Notes under the pieces: model-generated
What the model was told of the DNA's origin: nothing
The model's input: the letters and a program-made list of their open reading frames with translations, nothing else
Databases searched by the model: none
Part shown: positions 9,726-19,243 of the stretch, piece after piece
Layout: the number at the start of each line of letters is the position of its first letter
How positions within the stretch are numbered: the stretch's first letter is position 1
From: Mycolicibacterium tusciae
GTDB lineage: Bacteria > Actinomycetota > Actinomycetes > Mycobacteriales > Mycobacteriaceae
Reading direction: 5' to 3'
Assembly: GCF_002086795.1 (NCBI RefSeq)
Contig: NZ_MVIM01000006.1
Coordinates: 248,001 to 312,000 of the forward strand
Length of the DNA: 64,000 nucleotides
Translations under genes and position numbers: made by a program

Positions 9726-10462
9726 ACGTGCCTCCCACCTGTGACCTCGAGGACGGTGCCGGTCATGTACGAGGACAGATCGCTGGCGAGAAACAGCGCG
9801 ACCTTGGCCACTTCAGCCGGTTCACCGGCGCGGCCCATCGGTACCTCCGCCAGCTTCTGGTCCCAAATATGTTGGGGCATGGCCTCGGTCATCGCGGACC
9901 TGATGAGCCCCGGCTGGATCGCGTTGACCCGCACCCCGAGATGGGCCAGCTCCTTGGCGGCCGCTTTCGTCATACCGACGATGCCCGCCTTGGCCGCCGA
10001 GTAGTTGGTCTGGCCGATCAAACCGACCTTGCCCGAGATCGACGACATGTTGACGATCGCGCCGCGGTTGTTCTCGCGCATGATCGCCGCCGCCGCCTTG
10101 GTGCCGTTCCACGTGCCCTTCAGGTGGACGGCGATCACCTGGTCGAACTGCTCCTCGGTCATTTTGCGGAGCGTCGCATCGCGCGTGATCCCGGCGTTGT
10201 TGACCATGATGTCCAGGCCACCGAACCGTTCGGTCGCGGCGGCGACGAGCGCATCCACCTCATCGGCCTTCGTCACATCGCAGCGGACGGCGAGCGCATG
10301 TTGTTCTCCCCCGAGTTGTTTCGCCGCCGCCTCGGTGGCGCCGAGGTCCAGATCACCGAGCACGACACGCGCACCCTCGGCGATGAACAGCTCCGCGATC
10401 GCGTACCCGAGGCCCTGCGCGCCTCCGGTGACGACCGCGGTCTGACCGGTCAGCAACGACAC
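9722..10462 (-). CDS. Short-chain dehydrogenase/reductase (FabG-like 3-hydroxyacyl-CoA dehydrogenase)
   Basis: 246 residues with the classical SDR signatures: the NAD(P) loop [16 protein letters not shown], the catalytic Ser in [15 protein letters not shown] with catalytic Tyr and Lys, and the C-terminal [10 protein letters not shown]. In this setting it most likely oxidises the 3-hydroxyacyl-CoA made by one of the crotonases before thiolytic cleavage. It is the first gene of the reverse operon; 113 bp separate it from the divergent dehydrogenase gene at 10576, and this gap carries the candidate operator. Confidence 0.9.
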   Translation of the reverse strand: MSLLTGQTAVVTGGAQGLGYAIAELFIAEGARVVLGDLDLGATEAAAKQLGGEQHALAVRCDVTKADEVDALVAAATERFGGLDIMVNNAGITRDATLRKMTEEQFDQVIAVHLKGTWNGTKAAAAIMRENNRGAIVNMSSISGKVGLIGQTNYSAAKAGIVGMTKAAAKELAHLGVRVNAIQPGLIRSAMTEAMPQHIWDQKLAEVPMGRAGEPAEVAKVALFLASDLSSYMTGTVLEVTGGRHV

Positions 10463-10514
10463 CTGATCACCCCTCTTGGCTGGTGGAGCCCCGCAGGGGC
10501 CCCCTCAGACCGAC

Positions 10515-10533
10515 ATCATATTTCATATATGAT
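10515..10533. promoter_or_regulatory. Palindromic operator candidate between divergent operons
   Basis: ATCATAT, 5 bases, ATATGAT forms an inverted repeat with perfect 7-bp arms; inside it TCATATATGA (10523-10532) is itself a perfect 10-bp palindrome. It is the only strongly AT-rich stretch in the 113-bp gap between the SDR (reverse) and dehydrogenase (forward) genes. Position and symmetry suit a GntR/FCD dimer site, and the only regulator gene in the cluster is of that type. Which protein binds is an inference. Confidence 0.6.
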
Positions 10534-10575
10534 TTCGGCGGCCGCCGGGGCCACTCGCCGAAGAGGAGACTGCCG

Positions 10576-11754
10576 ATGACGACGTCCGAAGTCAGCGACG
10601 AGGACTTTCAGGAGATCCTGGCGCAGACACGCACCTTCGTCCGCACTGCCGTCGTCCCACGCGAGCAGGAGATCCTGACCGACGACCGCGTGCCCGACGA
10701 TTTGCGCGAGCACGCCAAGAAGATGGGATTGTTCGGCTATGCGATTCCGCAGGAGTGGGGCGGGCTCGGCCTGAACCTCGCGCAGGACGTCGAGTTGGCG
10801 ATGGAGCTGGGCTACACCTCGCTGGCGCTGCGGTCGATGTTCGGCACCAACAACGGTATCGCCGGGCAGGTTCTCGTCGGGTTCGGCACCGATGAACAGA
10901 AGGCGTGCTGGCTCGAGCCGATGGCCACCGGCGACGTCGTCGCCTCCTTCGCGCTGACCGAGCCGGGCGCCGGGTCGAATCCGTCCGGCCTGCGGACGAA
11001 GGCGGTCCGCGATGGCTCAGGAGACGACTGGATCATCAACGGCCAGAAGCGTTTCATCACCAACGCACCGACCGCGAACCTGTTCATCGTGTTTGCGCGC
11101 ACCCGCCCGGCCGACGACGACGGCGCGGGCATCGCGGTGTTCCTCGTGCCCGCCGACGCGCCTGGCGTGGTCGTCGGCACCAAAGACGCCAAAATGGGCC
11201 AGGAAGGCGCATGGACGTCGGACGTCAGCTTCGACGACGTTCGCGTGTCCGCCTCCGCGCTCATCGGCGGCAGTGAGGACATCGGATACCGGGCCGCCAT
11301 GATCTCGTTGGCCCGTGGCCGCGTCCACATCGCCGCGCTGGCCGTGGGCACCGCGCAGCGCGCCCTCGACGAGTCCGTCGCCTACGCGGCGACGGCCACC
11401 CAGGGCGGCACACCGATCGGCAACTTCCAGCTCGTGCAGGCAATGATCGCCGATCAACAAACCGGCGTGCTGGCCGGCCGAGCCTTGGTGCGGGAGACCG
11501 CACGGGCGTGGGTCAGCGGAGAAGATCGTCGGATCGCGCCGTCCGCGGCGAAGCTGTTCTGCACCGAAATGGTCGGCCAGGTAGCCGATCTCGCGGTCCA
11601 GATCCACGGCGGAAGCGGCTACATGCGCGAAGTGCCCGTCGAACGCATCTACCGCGACGTCCGCCTGCTGCGGCTCTACGAGGGCACCAGCGAGATCCAG
11701 CGGCTCATCATCGGGGCGAACCTCGTCAAAGCGGCACAAGGGGACGGCAAATGA
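10576..11754 (+). CDS. Acyl-CoA dehydrogenase
   Basis: 392 residues. ATG 10576 has AGAGGAGA 6 bases upstream; a longer in-frame start at 10483 would cover the operator and lacks a ribosome site. The family pattern is clear: ASFALTEPGAGSNPSG and RFITNAP at the flavin, and LYEGTSEIQRLI with the catalytic glutamate at the C terminus. It is the second dehydrogenase of this cluster and transcribed divergently from the first, so the two may act on different chain lengths or successive intermediates. ATGA overlap with the following SDR. Confidence 0.92.
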   Translation: MTTSEVSDEDFQEILAQTRTFVRTAVVPREQEILTDDRVPDDLREHAKKMGLFGYAIPQEWGGLGLNLAQDVELAMELGYTSLALRSMFGTNNGIAGQVLVGFGTDEQKACWLEPMATGDVVASFALTEPGAGSNPSGLRTKAVRDGSGDDWIINGQKRFITNAPTANLFIVFARTRPADDDGAGIAVFLVPADAPGVVVGTKDAKMGQEGAWTSDVSFDDVRVSASALIGGSEDIGYRAAMISLARGRVHIAALAVGTAQRALDESVAYAATATQGGTPIGNFQLVQAMIADQQTGVLAGRALVRETARAWVSGEDRRIAPSAAKLFCTEMVGQVADLAVQIHGGSGYMREVPVERIYRDVRLLRLYEGTSEIQRLIIGANLVKAAQGDGK

Positions 11755-12578
11755 GCGGAAGACTCACCGGCAGGGTGGCATTCATCACCGGAGCAGCGCG
11801 GGGCCAGGGCCGCGCACATGCGGTCCGGATGGCCAGGGAAGGCGCCGACGTCATCGCCGTCGACATCGCCGGGCCGCTGCCCGCATGTGCGCCCTACCCG
11901 TCGGCGACACCGGAGGACCTCAAGGAAACGGTGCGGCTGGCCGAGGCCGCCGGGGGCCGCGTTCTATCGGCCGCGGTCGACACTCGCGACCATGACGGGC
12001 TGCGCAAGGTCGTCGACGACGGTGTCGCCGAGTTCGGCAGGCTCGACATCATCGTCGCCAACGCCGGCATCACCGCGCCGCACGCCTGGAACGCCATCAC
12101 CCCCGAGGAGTGGCGAGACGTCATCGACATCAACCTCACCGGCACCTGGAACACCGTGATGGCCGGCGCGCAGCACATCGTCGACGGTGGCCGCGGCGGG
12201 TCGATCATCCTGATCAGCTCTGCTGCCGGAGTCAAGTTCCAGCCGTTCATGATTCACTACACCGCGAGCAAGCACGCTGTCACCGGGATGGCCCGGGCAT
12301 TTGCCGCCGAACTCGGCACGCATTCGATCCGCGTCAACAGCGTGCACCCGGGCCCCGTCGTCACGGAGATGGGTTCCCCTGAGATGGTCGAGGCGATCGC
12401 CAAGGCGGCGGAAGTCGTCGGCAACCACGCGCTGTTGAACGTGCTGACGCCGTTCCTGCCAACCTGGGTGGCTCAGCCCGAAGACATTGCCGACGCCGTC
12501 TGCTGGTTGGCCAGCGACGAGTCGAAAATGATTACAGCCCAGGCGATATCGGTCGACCAGGGTTCGACGCAGTTCTGA
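11751..12578 (+). CDS. Mycofactocin-type short-chain dehydrogenase
   Basis: 275 residues. The N terminus FITGAARGQGRAHAVRMA, the insertion after the second beta strand (about residues 45-65, containing PLPACAPYPSATPEDL) and VANAGITAPH match the mycofactocin-coupled SDR subfamily, in which the nicotinamide cofactor is tightly held and recycled through the peptide-derived redox carrier mycofactocin. Catalytic Ser, Tyr and Lys lie in ISSAAG and YTASKHA. The substrate is probably a secondary alcohol in the pathway of the adjacent acyl-CoA dehydrogenase. The start overlaps the dehydrogenase stop. Confidence 0.87.
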   Translation: MSGRLTGRVAFITGAARGQGRAHAVRMAREGADVIAVDIAGPLPACAPYPSATPEDLKETVRLAEAAGGRVLSAAVDTRDHDGLRKVVDDGVAEFGRLDIIVANAGITAPHAWNAITPEEWRDVIDINLTGTWNTVMAGAQHIVDGGRGGSIILISSAAGVKFQPFMIHYTASKHAVTGMARAFAAELGTHSIRVNSVHPGPVVTEMGSPEMVEAIAKAAEVVGNHALLNVLTPFLPTWVAQPEDIADAVCWLASDESKMITAQAISVDQGSTQF

Positions 12579-12614
12579 CGCGTGGCGATCTGGGGCCGAC
12601 GCGAAGCCCAGGGA

Positions 12615-13067
12615 CTACGCCAGGAATCGGACGATCGATTCCGCCACAGCGGCAGGCTTGTCCGAGCCCTCGATCTCCACGGTCGTCGTCATCGTCGCCT
12701 GCGCACCCCCGTCGAGCTGATCGACCTTCGTGAGCTCTGCGCGCGCCCGGATCTTGGCGCCCACCTTGACCGGCGTGATGAAGCGAACCTTGTTGTAGCC
12801 GTAGTTGATTGCCATCGTGATGTTCTCGACCGTGTACAGCTGGTGGGAAAAGTGCGGAATCAGTGACAGCGTCAGCAATCCATGAGCGATCGTTCCGCCG
12901 AACGGGCCGTTGGCCGCGCGTTCGGGGTTGATATGGATCCACTGATGATCATCGGTGGCGTCCGCGAATGTGTTGACGCGGTCCTGCGTGACCTCGAGCC
13001 ACTCCGTCGGACCGAGCTGGCTGCCTTGCGCCGCGATCAACTCATCGAGCCCACTGAAGGTTTTCAC
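12615..13067 (-). CDS. MaoC-family (R)-specific enoyl-CoA hydratase-like protein
   Basis: 150 residues forming a single hotdog domain. The hydratase-2 signature is visible as FADATDDHQWIHINPE (catalytic Asp40/His45 region) and GTIAHGLLTLSLIPH. These enzymes add water to trans-2-enoyl-CoA giving the (R)-alcohol, or act in thioester side reactions. It faces the SDR gene across 36 bp and closes the beta-oxidation cluster. Because the three crotonases lack the normal catalytic glutamates, this protein could supply the actual hydratase activity; that is an inference. Confidence 0.88.
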   Translation of the reverse strand: MKTFSGLDELIAAQGSQLGPTEWLEVTQDRVNTFADATDDHQWIHINPERAANGPFGGTIAHGLLTLSLIPHFSHQLYTVENITMAINYGYNKVRFITPVKVGAKIRARAELTKVDQLDGGAQATMTTTVEIEGSDKPAAVAESIVRFLA

Positions 13068-13214
13068 TGCCGCTCCTTTTGAAAAACCACTGTCTGGTTG
13101 CCGTATCGGATGATCCGGTCCTCACAGTGCCACAACACCGGCGGCGACAAGACGAGGCGTTCCACATTCGATCCGACCTCGTCGAGAAATTGCCATGGGC
13201 GACGGGAAGAGCTG

Positions 13215-14348
13215 TCAGGCCGATTCTTCGGATTCCCAGGCGCCACCGGAGGGGCGATCCAGGACGGCCAGCGCGGGCGAAAGGACCTCTTTTACCCGAT
13301 TTCCGCCTTCACGACGGGCTTGACGCATCGCCGTGGTGGCGATAGCGAGGAGTTCGTCGAGGACGTCGTACGGAGGGTGCCCCGCCAGCGGGCTCAGCGG
13401 AGTGCTCACCACGCCGATGCTGGCGGTCAGTCGGCTGGGCGACGTTGCGATCGTCGCCCGCACCCGCTCCACGAAGGGGGATGGATCATCGCTGGTGAGG
13501 ATGTCGGCGATGAAGAACTCCGCATCGGCTACGTGGGCGAGCACGGCGACGCGGCGGACCGTTTCGCGCAACTGCTGGCCGATGGCCACTCGCGCCCGGT
13601 TGGCCGCCACGACGCCGGCCATGTCCTGTAGGAGCGAGAAGCTGTCGAGATTCACCACGGCCACCGCGAGGTACCGGTCATCGCCGCGGGCTCGCGAACT
13701 CATGAGTGTTGCGACCTTCTCGGCGAAGGCATCCCGGGTCAGCAGGCTGGTCAGTGGTTCGACGTCGTCGAACATCGACTCACTGTTGATAAACCGCAGC
13801 AGCGTCCGACACGCGAACACCACGAAGGCATTCACCAGTGCGACAAGAAGGGCGCCGCAGACCGCCAACGCAGGATAGGTCTCGGCTATCCGCGCCGCCA
13901 GAATCACGATTGTCGCGCCGCCGACCAACCACAGGAACATCAGCAACCGCATCGAATGGAAGAGTGCGGTGAATCCGCCCACGATTGCGAACGCTGTCGA
14001 TCCCAAAAGTCCGACAACAGGATCGCCTTGAATCAGCGTGGCGATCGCAGTGTAAAGGGATCCGACGACGACACACACTTCCGATGTGATCCGAGCGGGC
14101 CAACGACTCCGCAGCCAGGATGCGGCCATAGCGAAAGCGGCCACCCCGCCGACCACCGCCACCCATCGGTCCCACGTGCCGGGCGCGCCGGGAGAACCAA
14201 AGGCCAACGCCAACGGAATGACCCCGCAGAAAGCTATGAACGCCGCGATTGCCCGACACGTCGTCGTTTGCGCTCCGCGCGCCGCGAGAAACGCTGTCAG
14301 CCAATAGTAATGATCGCGGCTGCGTTCTTTGCGCCCGCCAGCGGTCAT
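13215..14348 (-). CDS. Membrane protein with a degenerate GGDEF domain
   Basis: 377 residues. About six hydrophobic segments occupy residues 30-190, followed by a GGDEF-fold domain from about 205 (EPLTSLLTRDAFAEK, in place of the usual DxLTGLxNR). The active-site loop reads VADAEFF instead of GGDEF, so the glycine pair and metal/GTP-binding acids are lost and diguanylate cyclase activity is unlikely. It may sense or bind nucleotide, or act only as a scaffold. A short disordered tail ends in ESEESA. The intact cyclase at 17558 is a possible partner. Confidence 0.82.
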   Translation of the reverse strand: MTAGGRKERSRDHYYWLTAFLAARGAQTTTCRAIAAFIAFCGVIPLALAFGSPGAPGTWDRWVAVVGGVAAFAMAASWLRSRWPARITSEVCVVVGSLYTAIATLIQGDPVVGLLGSTAFAIVGGFTALFHSMRLLMFLWLVGGATIVILAARIAETYPALAVCGALLVALVNAFVVFACRTLLRFINSESMFDDVEPLTSLLTRDAFAEKVATLMSSRARGDDRYLAVAVVNLDSFSLLQDMAGVVAANRARVAIGQQLRETVRRVAVLAHVADAEFFIADILTSDDPSPFVERVRATIATSPSRLTASIGVVSTPLSPLAGHPPYDVLDELLAIATTAMRQARREGGNRVKEVLSPALAVLDRPSGGAWESEESA

Positions 14349-14583
14349 CGCCGGTCACCCCTCATGGATGGCACGCGGACCTCGGCATTGACCAATGTTA
14401 ACGCCTGGCAAATGGTCGCGGGAGTAGTAGCTGACGAAGTTAACGGGCATGTCACCTTCATCCTGACTTGGCACAAAGTCATCTCGTTGCTTGATTGTTC
14501 GAGCACCGTGAAAGTGCCAGTCCACCGACCGAGAGGTGGCACGATCAGCCGCTTGCCAGAAGGGCGCTCAGATATGCATTGGG

Positions 14584-16074
14584 TCATTTGTTGATCAATC
14601 GTCCGCTCCGCAAGATGATCCCCGTCAGAATCGCGCCGACGAGGAACAGCACGCTCGCTATGTGAAAGGCCACGGTGTACCCGTGGATGGCGCCGGTTGT
14701 CGCGACAGCGGGGGTGGGCGGTTGGTGGTGGTGGATGTAGCGATCCAGCACCGTGGTGAAGATCGTCGACAGGGCGGCGGTACCGACCGTTCCGCCGATT
14801 TGCTGACTGGTGTTGACCATCGCCGAGGCGACGCCGGCGTCCTCGGCGGCGACACCGCTCGTCGCGGTAGCCACCGCCGGTGAGAACGCCATCCCCATGC
14901 CGAGACCGAGCAGGATGATCGGGCCGAGGATGTCGCGGGTGTACGTCGCATCGACCGCGAGCCGGCCGAGCCAGGCCATGCCTGCCGCTGCCACGACCAT
15001 GCCCGTCGGGATGATCGGACGCGGCCCGACGCGGCGCATCAACACCGTATTCGCCAATGCGGCGGCGAGCCCGATGCCGGCGGCCATCGGCAGGAAGGCG
15101 ACACCGGTGGCGAGTGGGCTGTACATCAAGTCGCGCTGCATGAAATAGGTGAGGAACAGGAACGCCGCGAACATCGCGCAAAACGTGAGCGCAATCGTCA
15201 GGTAGGCCCCACCCCGGTTGCGATCCGCGACGATCTGAAGAGGTAGCAGCGGCGCTTGCACCCGCGTTTCGATGACGACGAAGGCCACGATCAGCACCGC
15301 CGACGAGGTGAGCAGGACGACGGTGAGCGGTGCGGTCCAGCCGTCCGACTCAGCCGTCGACAACCCGTACACCAGACAGAAGAGCCCGCCGCTCGCGGAC
15401 ACCGCGCCCGGCCAGTCGAGCCCGGCCCGGCGCGACCGCGGGGCGGCTCGCACGATGAAGAACGCGCCGACCGCGGCAGGCAACGCCAACGCCAGATTGA
15501 TGTACAGGCACCACCGCCAGGACAGCCACTCCGTCACGGCGCCGCCGAGAAGCAGTCCGACGACAGCGCCGCTGGCCGCGATCGCGGAGAAGACGGCGAA
15601 CGCCCTTGCGCGGTCTTCGGGTTCGGTGAACGTGATGTTGAGGGTGGACAGTGCCGCCGGGGCAAGGATGGCAGCGAAGACTCCCTGGCCCGCGCGCGCT
15701 GCAATCAGCATCGCGAACCCGCCGGCGGCGCCGCCGACAGCAGACGCCGCCGCGAATCCGAGCAGTCCGATGATCAGCGTGCGGCGAACGCCCACCCGGT
15801 CGGACAACCGGCCCCCGAGCAACAGCAGACTGCCGAAGGCCAGCGAGTAAGCCGTGATCACCCACTGCCGGCTCGCGACGTCGAATCCGAGTTCGTCTTG
15901 AGCCGACGGCAGAGCGATGTTCACGATGGTGATGTCGAGGACGACCATCAGCTGCGCCACCCCGATGACGCCCAACACCGACCACCGCCGAGTCGGAGCC
16001 GACGCGGCCGCCTGATCAGCCGCGCCCCGAGGCGGGCGCCACTCATCGCGACGGCCGGAAACTCGATGACTCAT
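14584..16074 (-). CDS. DHA2-family MFS drug exporter (EmrB/QacA type)
   Basis: 496 residues; ATG 16074 has AGGGAGA just upstream on the reverse strand, so I prefer it to the in-frame ATG 87 bp further out. About 14 hydrophobic helices are visible. MVVLDITIVNIALPS in helix 1 and GGRLSDRVGVRRT in the loop after helix 2 are the DHA2 hallmarks. It would export hydrophobic drugs or lipids using the proton gradient. The N terminus (about 40 residues) is Arg/Ala-rich and cytosolic. No dedicated regulator is adjacent. Confidence 0.9.
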   Translation of the reverse strand: MSHRVSGRRDEWRPPRGAADQAAASAPTRRWSVLGVIGVAQLMVVLDITIVNIALPSAQDELGFDVASRQWVITAYSLAFGSLLLLGGRLSDRVGVRRTLIIGLLGFAAASAVGGAAGGFAMLIAARAGQGVFAAILAPAALSTLNITFTEPEDRARAFAVFSAIAASGAVVGLLLGGAVTEWLSWRWCLYINLALALPAAVGAFFIVRAAPRSRRAGLDWPGAVSASGGLFCLVYGLSTAESDGWTAPLTVVLLTSSAVLIVAFVVIETRVQAPLLPLQIVADRNRGGAYLTIALTFCAMFAAFLFLTYFMQRDLMYSPLATGVAFLPMAAGIGLAAALANTVLMRRVGPRPIIPTGMVVAAAGMAWLGRLAVDATYTRDILGPIILLGLGMGMAFSPAVATATSGVAAEDAGVASAMVNTSQQIGGTVGTAALSTIFTTVLDRYIHHHQPPTPAVATTGAIHGYTVAFHIASVLFLVGAILTGIILRSGRLINK

Positions 16075-16225
16075 GTTCTCCCTGTCGGCCGGCGGCGCAG
16101 GTACCCAGACATCAACACCCATCGGGCGACTGAACTCGCCTGCCCCGGATCGCCCGTACACCGAAGCCGGGCAGGCCGCAGCCTACGGGCAATCAGGGGG
16201 TCCACAATGTTGATTCGGAAACTAA

Positions 16226-17386
16226 TCAGGCGGCCGGTGCGAGTACCACCGCCGAGTTGTGTCCGCCCATGCCCAGCGACGTTTTCAGTGTCAGCGCACC
16301 GGGTTTCAGAGGGGTGGGCCCATCCAGCAGTCGCGGGTGACCGGGAGCCACGGTCGGCGGCGCAGGAACGGTTCCGTGCTCATAGCCGAGTGCGGCCGCG
16401 GCGAGCTCGACGGCCGCCGCAGCGCCCTGGCAGTGCCCGACCATCTGCTTGATCGAGTAGATGCCCGGCGTGCCGTGCAGCACCTCATCGACGATTCCGG
16501 CCTCTGCGGTGTCGCATTGCTGGGTGCCGGGTCCGTGAGCGTTCAGATAGGAGATCTCGTCGGTCGACGTGTTCGCCGCACTCAACGCGTTGCGGACACA
16601 CTGGTCGATGTACGTCCGAGCAGGGTCGACCGACGTCAGGTGGTGAGCGTCGTGGGACATGTCGCCACCGAGCATTTGTGCATAGGGTCGGTCGGCGCCT
16701 CTGGACAGGACGAACGAAATCGCGGCTTCGCCCGCCGGAAAACCTCGGCTGCCCTCCTGGAACGGGCGGCACGCTTCGAGCGGTTCGACGTCAACGACGC
16801 CGACGCCGAGGCGTACGAAATGTTCCACGTTCTCCGGCGTCAGCGACAGGTCCGTGGATACGAACACCACATCGTCGACGAAGCCGCTGTCCAGCCACAT
16901 CTTCGCGGTGATCAACCCGGCGTTGCCCGACGAGCACATCGCCGAGACGTTCATCGCGGGCCCGTGGAAGTCGTATTCCTGCATCAACATCGACACCGGC
17001 GTGGACGGCATCAGGGTGAGGTAGTCGCGAATTCTGCGATGGGCCGCGTCCTTGAGGTAGAAATCGCGCCACCCCTCGACCTCGGAGATCACGACGGCGT
17101 GCAGCAGCCCAACCCTGCGCCCGGGCACCCAGCCCCGCTCGAATGCGTCGGTCACGGCTTCGCGAGCGGCCCCTCGCATGGCCCGGGAAAACCTGCTGAG
17201 CCCGTCGAGCGGATCACCCTCGTCGGCGATCTGCGCCACCCAGGCGTCCTCATCGCCACTCGAGCCGAACCCACCGACCAATTTCGCGGCAGGCTTGCCG
17301 CTGAGCAGGCCGGTCCACAGCGGCTCCGCGCCCCAGCCATAGCCCGTTACTGCACCGATCCCGGTGATGTTCATCGGTCCTACCAT
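16226..17386 (-). CDS. Orphan beta-ketoacyl synthase-like condensing enzyme
   Basis: 386 residues of thiolase fold. A Cys-His-His triad can be placed: Cys151 in SAMCSSGNAG, His284 in NAHGPGT and His318 in MVGHCQGA. In standard FAS/PKS ketosynthases the last motif is preceded by a conserved Lys (KSxxGH); here it reads IKQMVGH, shifted. No acyl carrier protein, acyltransferase or reductase gene is adjacent, so the substrate is unknown. The first ATG (17386) has AGAAGGGCG at good spacing; ATG 17374 is an alternative. Its C terminus (GMGGHNSAVVLA) is typical of KS enzymes. Confidence 0.8.
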   Translation of the reverse strand: MVGPMNITGIGAVTGYGWGAEPLWTGLLSGKPAAKLVGGFGSSGDEDAWVAQIADEGDPLDGLSRFSRAMRGAAREAVTDAFERGWVPGRRVGLLHAVVISEVEGWRDFYLKDAAHRRIRDYLTLMPSTPVSMLMQEYDFHGPAMNVSAMCSSGNAGLITAKMWLDSGFVDDVVFVSTDLSLTPENVEHFVRLGVGVVDVEPLEACRPFQEGSRGFPAGEAAISFVLSRGADRPYAQMLGGDMSHDAHHLTSVDPARTYIDQCVRNALSAANTSTDEISYLNAHGPGTQQCDTAEAGIVDEVLHGTPGIYSIKQMVGHCQGAAAAVELAAAALGYEHGTVPAPPTVAPGHPRLLDGPTPLKPGALTLKTSLGMGGHNSAVVLAPAA

Positions 17387-17557
17387 GATTTATCGCCCTT
17401 CTGTTTGGCCATTGCTGAGAAAGTTCCCCTTACAATTAACGCCTATTCCGCCGGAGTTGACCAGGCAAAATGTCACGCATGGGACAGTGGGAGCAGTGAC
17501 GACGCACACGGTTGAGCTGCGCGAACCACCAGCTAACTTCGGATCGAGGAGCCGTCG

Positions 17558-19189
17558 ATGACGGCCGGTGACGACGACGCGGGCACAACCGACGCGTCGT
17601 CTCTACCGCTCGATCCGGTCGAAGAGCGCTTCCGACGGCTGTTGGAACACAGCCCCGACCCCATGTGCGTCCACGCCGAAGGGCGTGTGGTCTACGTGAA
17701 TCCCGCCGGCCTCAGGGGGATCGCCGCCAAGAGCGCTGATGACCTCGTGGGGCGCATGATCACGGATTTCGTCCATCCCGACTCCATCGCACCGATGCTC
17801 GGCCGCATTGCCTCACTGCACCGGGAGGGTGACAGCACGCCCGCCGCGGAAGCGGTGATGCTGCGCCTGGACGGCAGCCCGGTGGACGCCGAGGTGGTGT
17901 CGGTGCTGACGAGCTGGGACGGCAAACCTGCCTACCAAGTGATCTTCCGCGACCTGACGATCGAGAAGGCCGCCGAGGCCACCCTGCGATATCAGGCCGC
18001 ACTCGTAACTCACGCCACGGACGCAATCATCGCGACGACGTTAGCTGGGGCGATCACCACCTGGAATCCGGCGGCCGAAGCCATTTACGGCAGGTCAGCG
18101 GCGGACGCCCTGGACCTCCCGATCAACGAGGCGGTCGGCGCCGCCGTCGATCCGGCCGCAATCGTCGCCGACGGCGGCGTCCAGCACTCGATTCACTACT
18201 CTGCGGACGGCACGGCGCTCATCGTTCGGGTCGCAGCCGCGGCGATGGACGACGGTTACGTCCTCGTCTGCTCTGACCAGACGGCCCTGCGACGAGCCGA
18301 GCGCAGATTTCAGACCGTCGTGGACTCACTCGTCGAAGGCGTGGTGGTGCTCGACGCGGACGGCCAGCCGGAGTGGATCAACCCCGCCGCGCGCCGCATC
18401 CTCGGCTTGCCGTTCAGCGGCAAGTTGCCCCACTACGCAGACCTCTCGGAGGCATTCCCGCTGTATGACGCCGAAGGCCACGAGCTCGAGGATTGGCATC
18501 CGTTCTTCGTGAGGTCACTGACCACCGGTGTCGTGCCTCGGCACGTAGTCGTCGGCTTCGACCGGCCGGACGGCGCGCGTCGCTGGCTTTCCGTCAGCTC
18601 CCGCCTGCTCGACCCGGCCGAGACCGGCCAGCAGGCGCTGCTCGCGTCGTTCACAGATGTCACCGACCAGCGCGATGCGCAACTTCAGCTCAAACACCAA
18701 GCTCATCACGACTCCCTCACCGGGCTCCCGAACCGCGCATATGCCGAGGCGCAGGCGACCCAGGCGCTGCAGGCCGACCCACCCACGCTGGCGGCGGTGA
18801 TGTTCATCGATCTCGACAACATCAAAACCGTCAACGATGCGTTCGGCCATTACGCGGGCGACGCCGTGATCAAGACTGCGGCGCAGCGGTTGCGAGCCAC
18901 CCTGCGCTCCGAGGACTTGATCGCCCGCCACGGTGGAGACGAGTTCGTCGCACTGCTTTTCGGCAACCCCGACTACTCAGCGCTGGAACGCCTTGCCGAG
19001 CGACTGCATGCCGCCCTTGCCGCACCGTTGGATGTCGCCGGCATCGCGTGCAGCCTCACCGCGAGTATCGGCGTGACCCAGGTGGCTCCTGAGGATTCGC
19101 GTGACGCGGCAGAGATTCTGCGCGACGCCGACGCCGCGATGTACAAGGCCAAGGTCTACCGCGCCACCACGCACTTCATGTCGCCCTGA
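17558..19189 (+). CDS. Three-PAS diguanylate cyclase (GGDEF protein)
   Basis: 543 residues, no membrane segment. Three PAS-like domains (about residues 25-140, 145-245 and 248-370) precede a complete GGDEF domain (about 380-540) with HDSLTGLPNR at its start, DNIKTVNDAFGH for metal and GTP binding, and intact GGDEF at 459-463. It should make cyclic di-GMP in response to ligand or redox signals perceived by the PAS domains. An RxxD inhibitory site is not obvious. It is divergent from the ketosynthase, with 171 bp between them. Confidence 0.92.
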   Translation: MTAGDDDAGTTDASSLPLDPVEERFRRLLEHSPDPMCVHAEGRVVYVNPAGLRGIAAKSADDLVGRMITDFVHPDSIAPMLGRIASLHREGDSTPAAEAVMLRLDGSPVDAEVVSVLTSWDGKPAYQVIFRDLTIEKAAEATLRYQAALVTHATDAIIATTLAGAITTWNPAAEAIYGRSAADALDLPINEAVGAAVDPAAIVADGGVQHSIHYSADGTALIVRVAAAAMDDGYVLVCSDQTALRRAERRFQTVVDSLVEGVVVLDADGQPEWINPAARRILGLPFSGKLPHYADLSEAFPLYDAEGHELEDWHPFFVRSLTTGVVPRHVVVGFDRPDGARRWLSVSSRLLDPAETGQQALLASFTDVTDQRDAQLQLKHQAHHDSLTGLPNRAYAEAQATQALQADPPTLAAVMFIDLDNIKTVNDAFGHYAGDAVIKTAAQRLRATLRSEDLIARHGGDEFVALLFGNPDYSALERLAERLHAALAAPLDVAGIACSLTASIGVTQVAPEDSRDAAEILRDADAAMYKAKVYRATTHFMSP

Positions 19190-19243
19190 AGCGCACCACC
19201 ACTTGCATCCCACTTAACTAACTAGGTTTACTCTGTCTCACGG

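Noticed and set aside
13215..14348. Calling this gene a diguanylate cyclase
   Set aside because: The GGDEF loop is VADAEFF, so the catalytic and metal-binding residues are missing.
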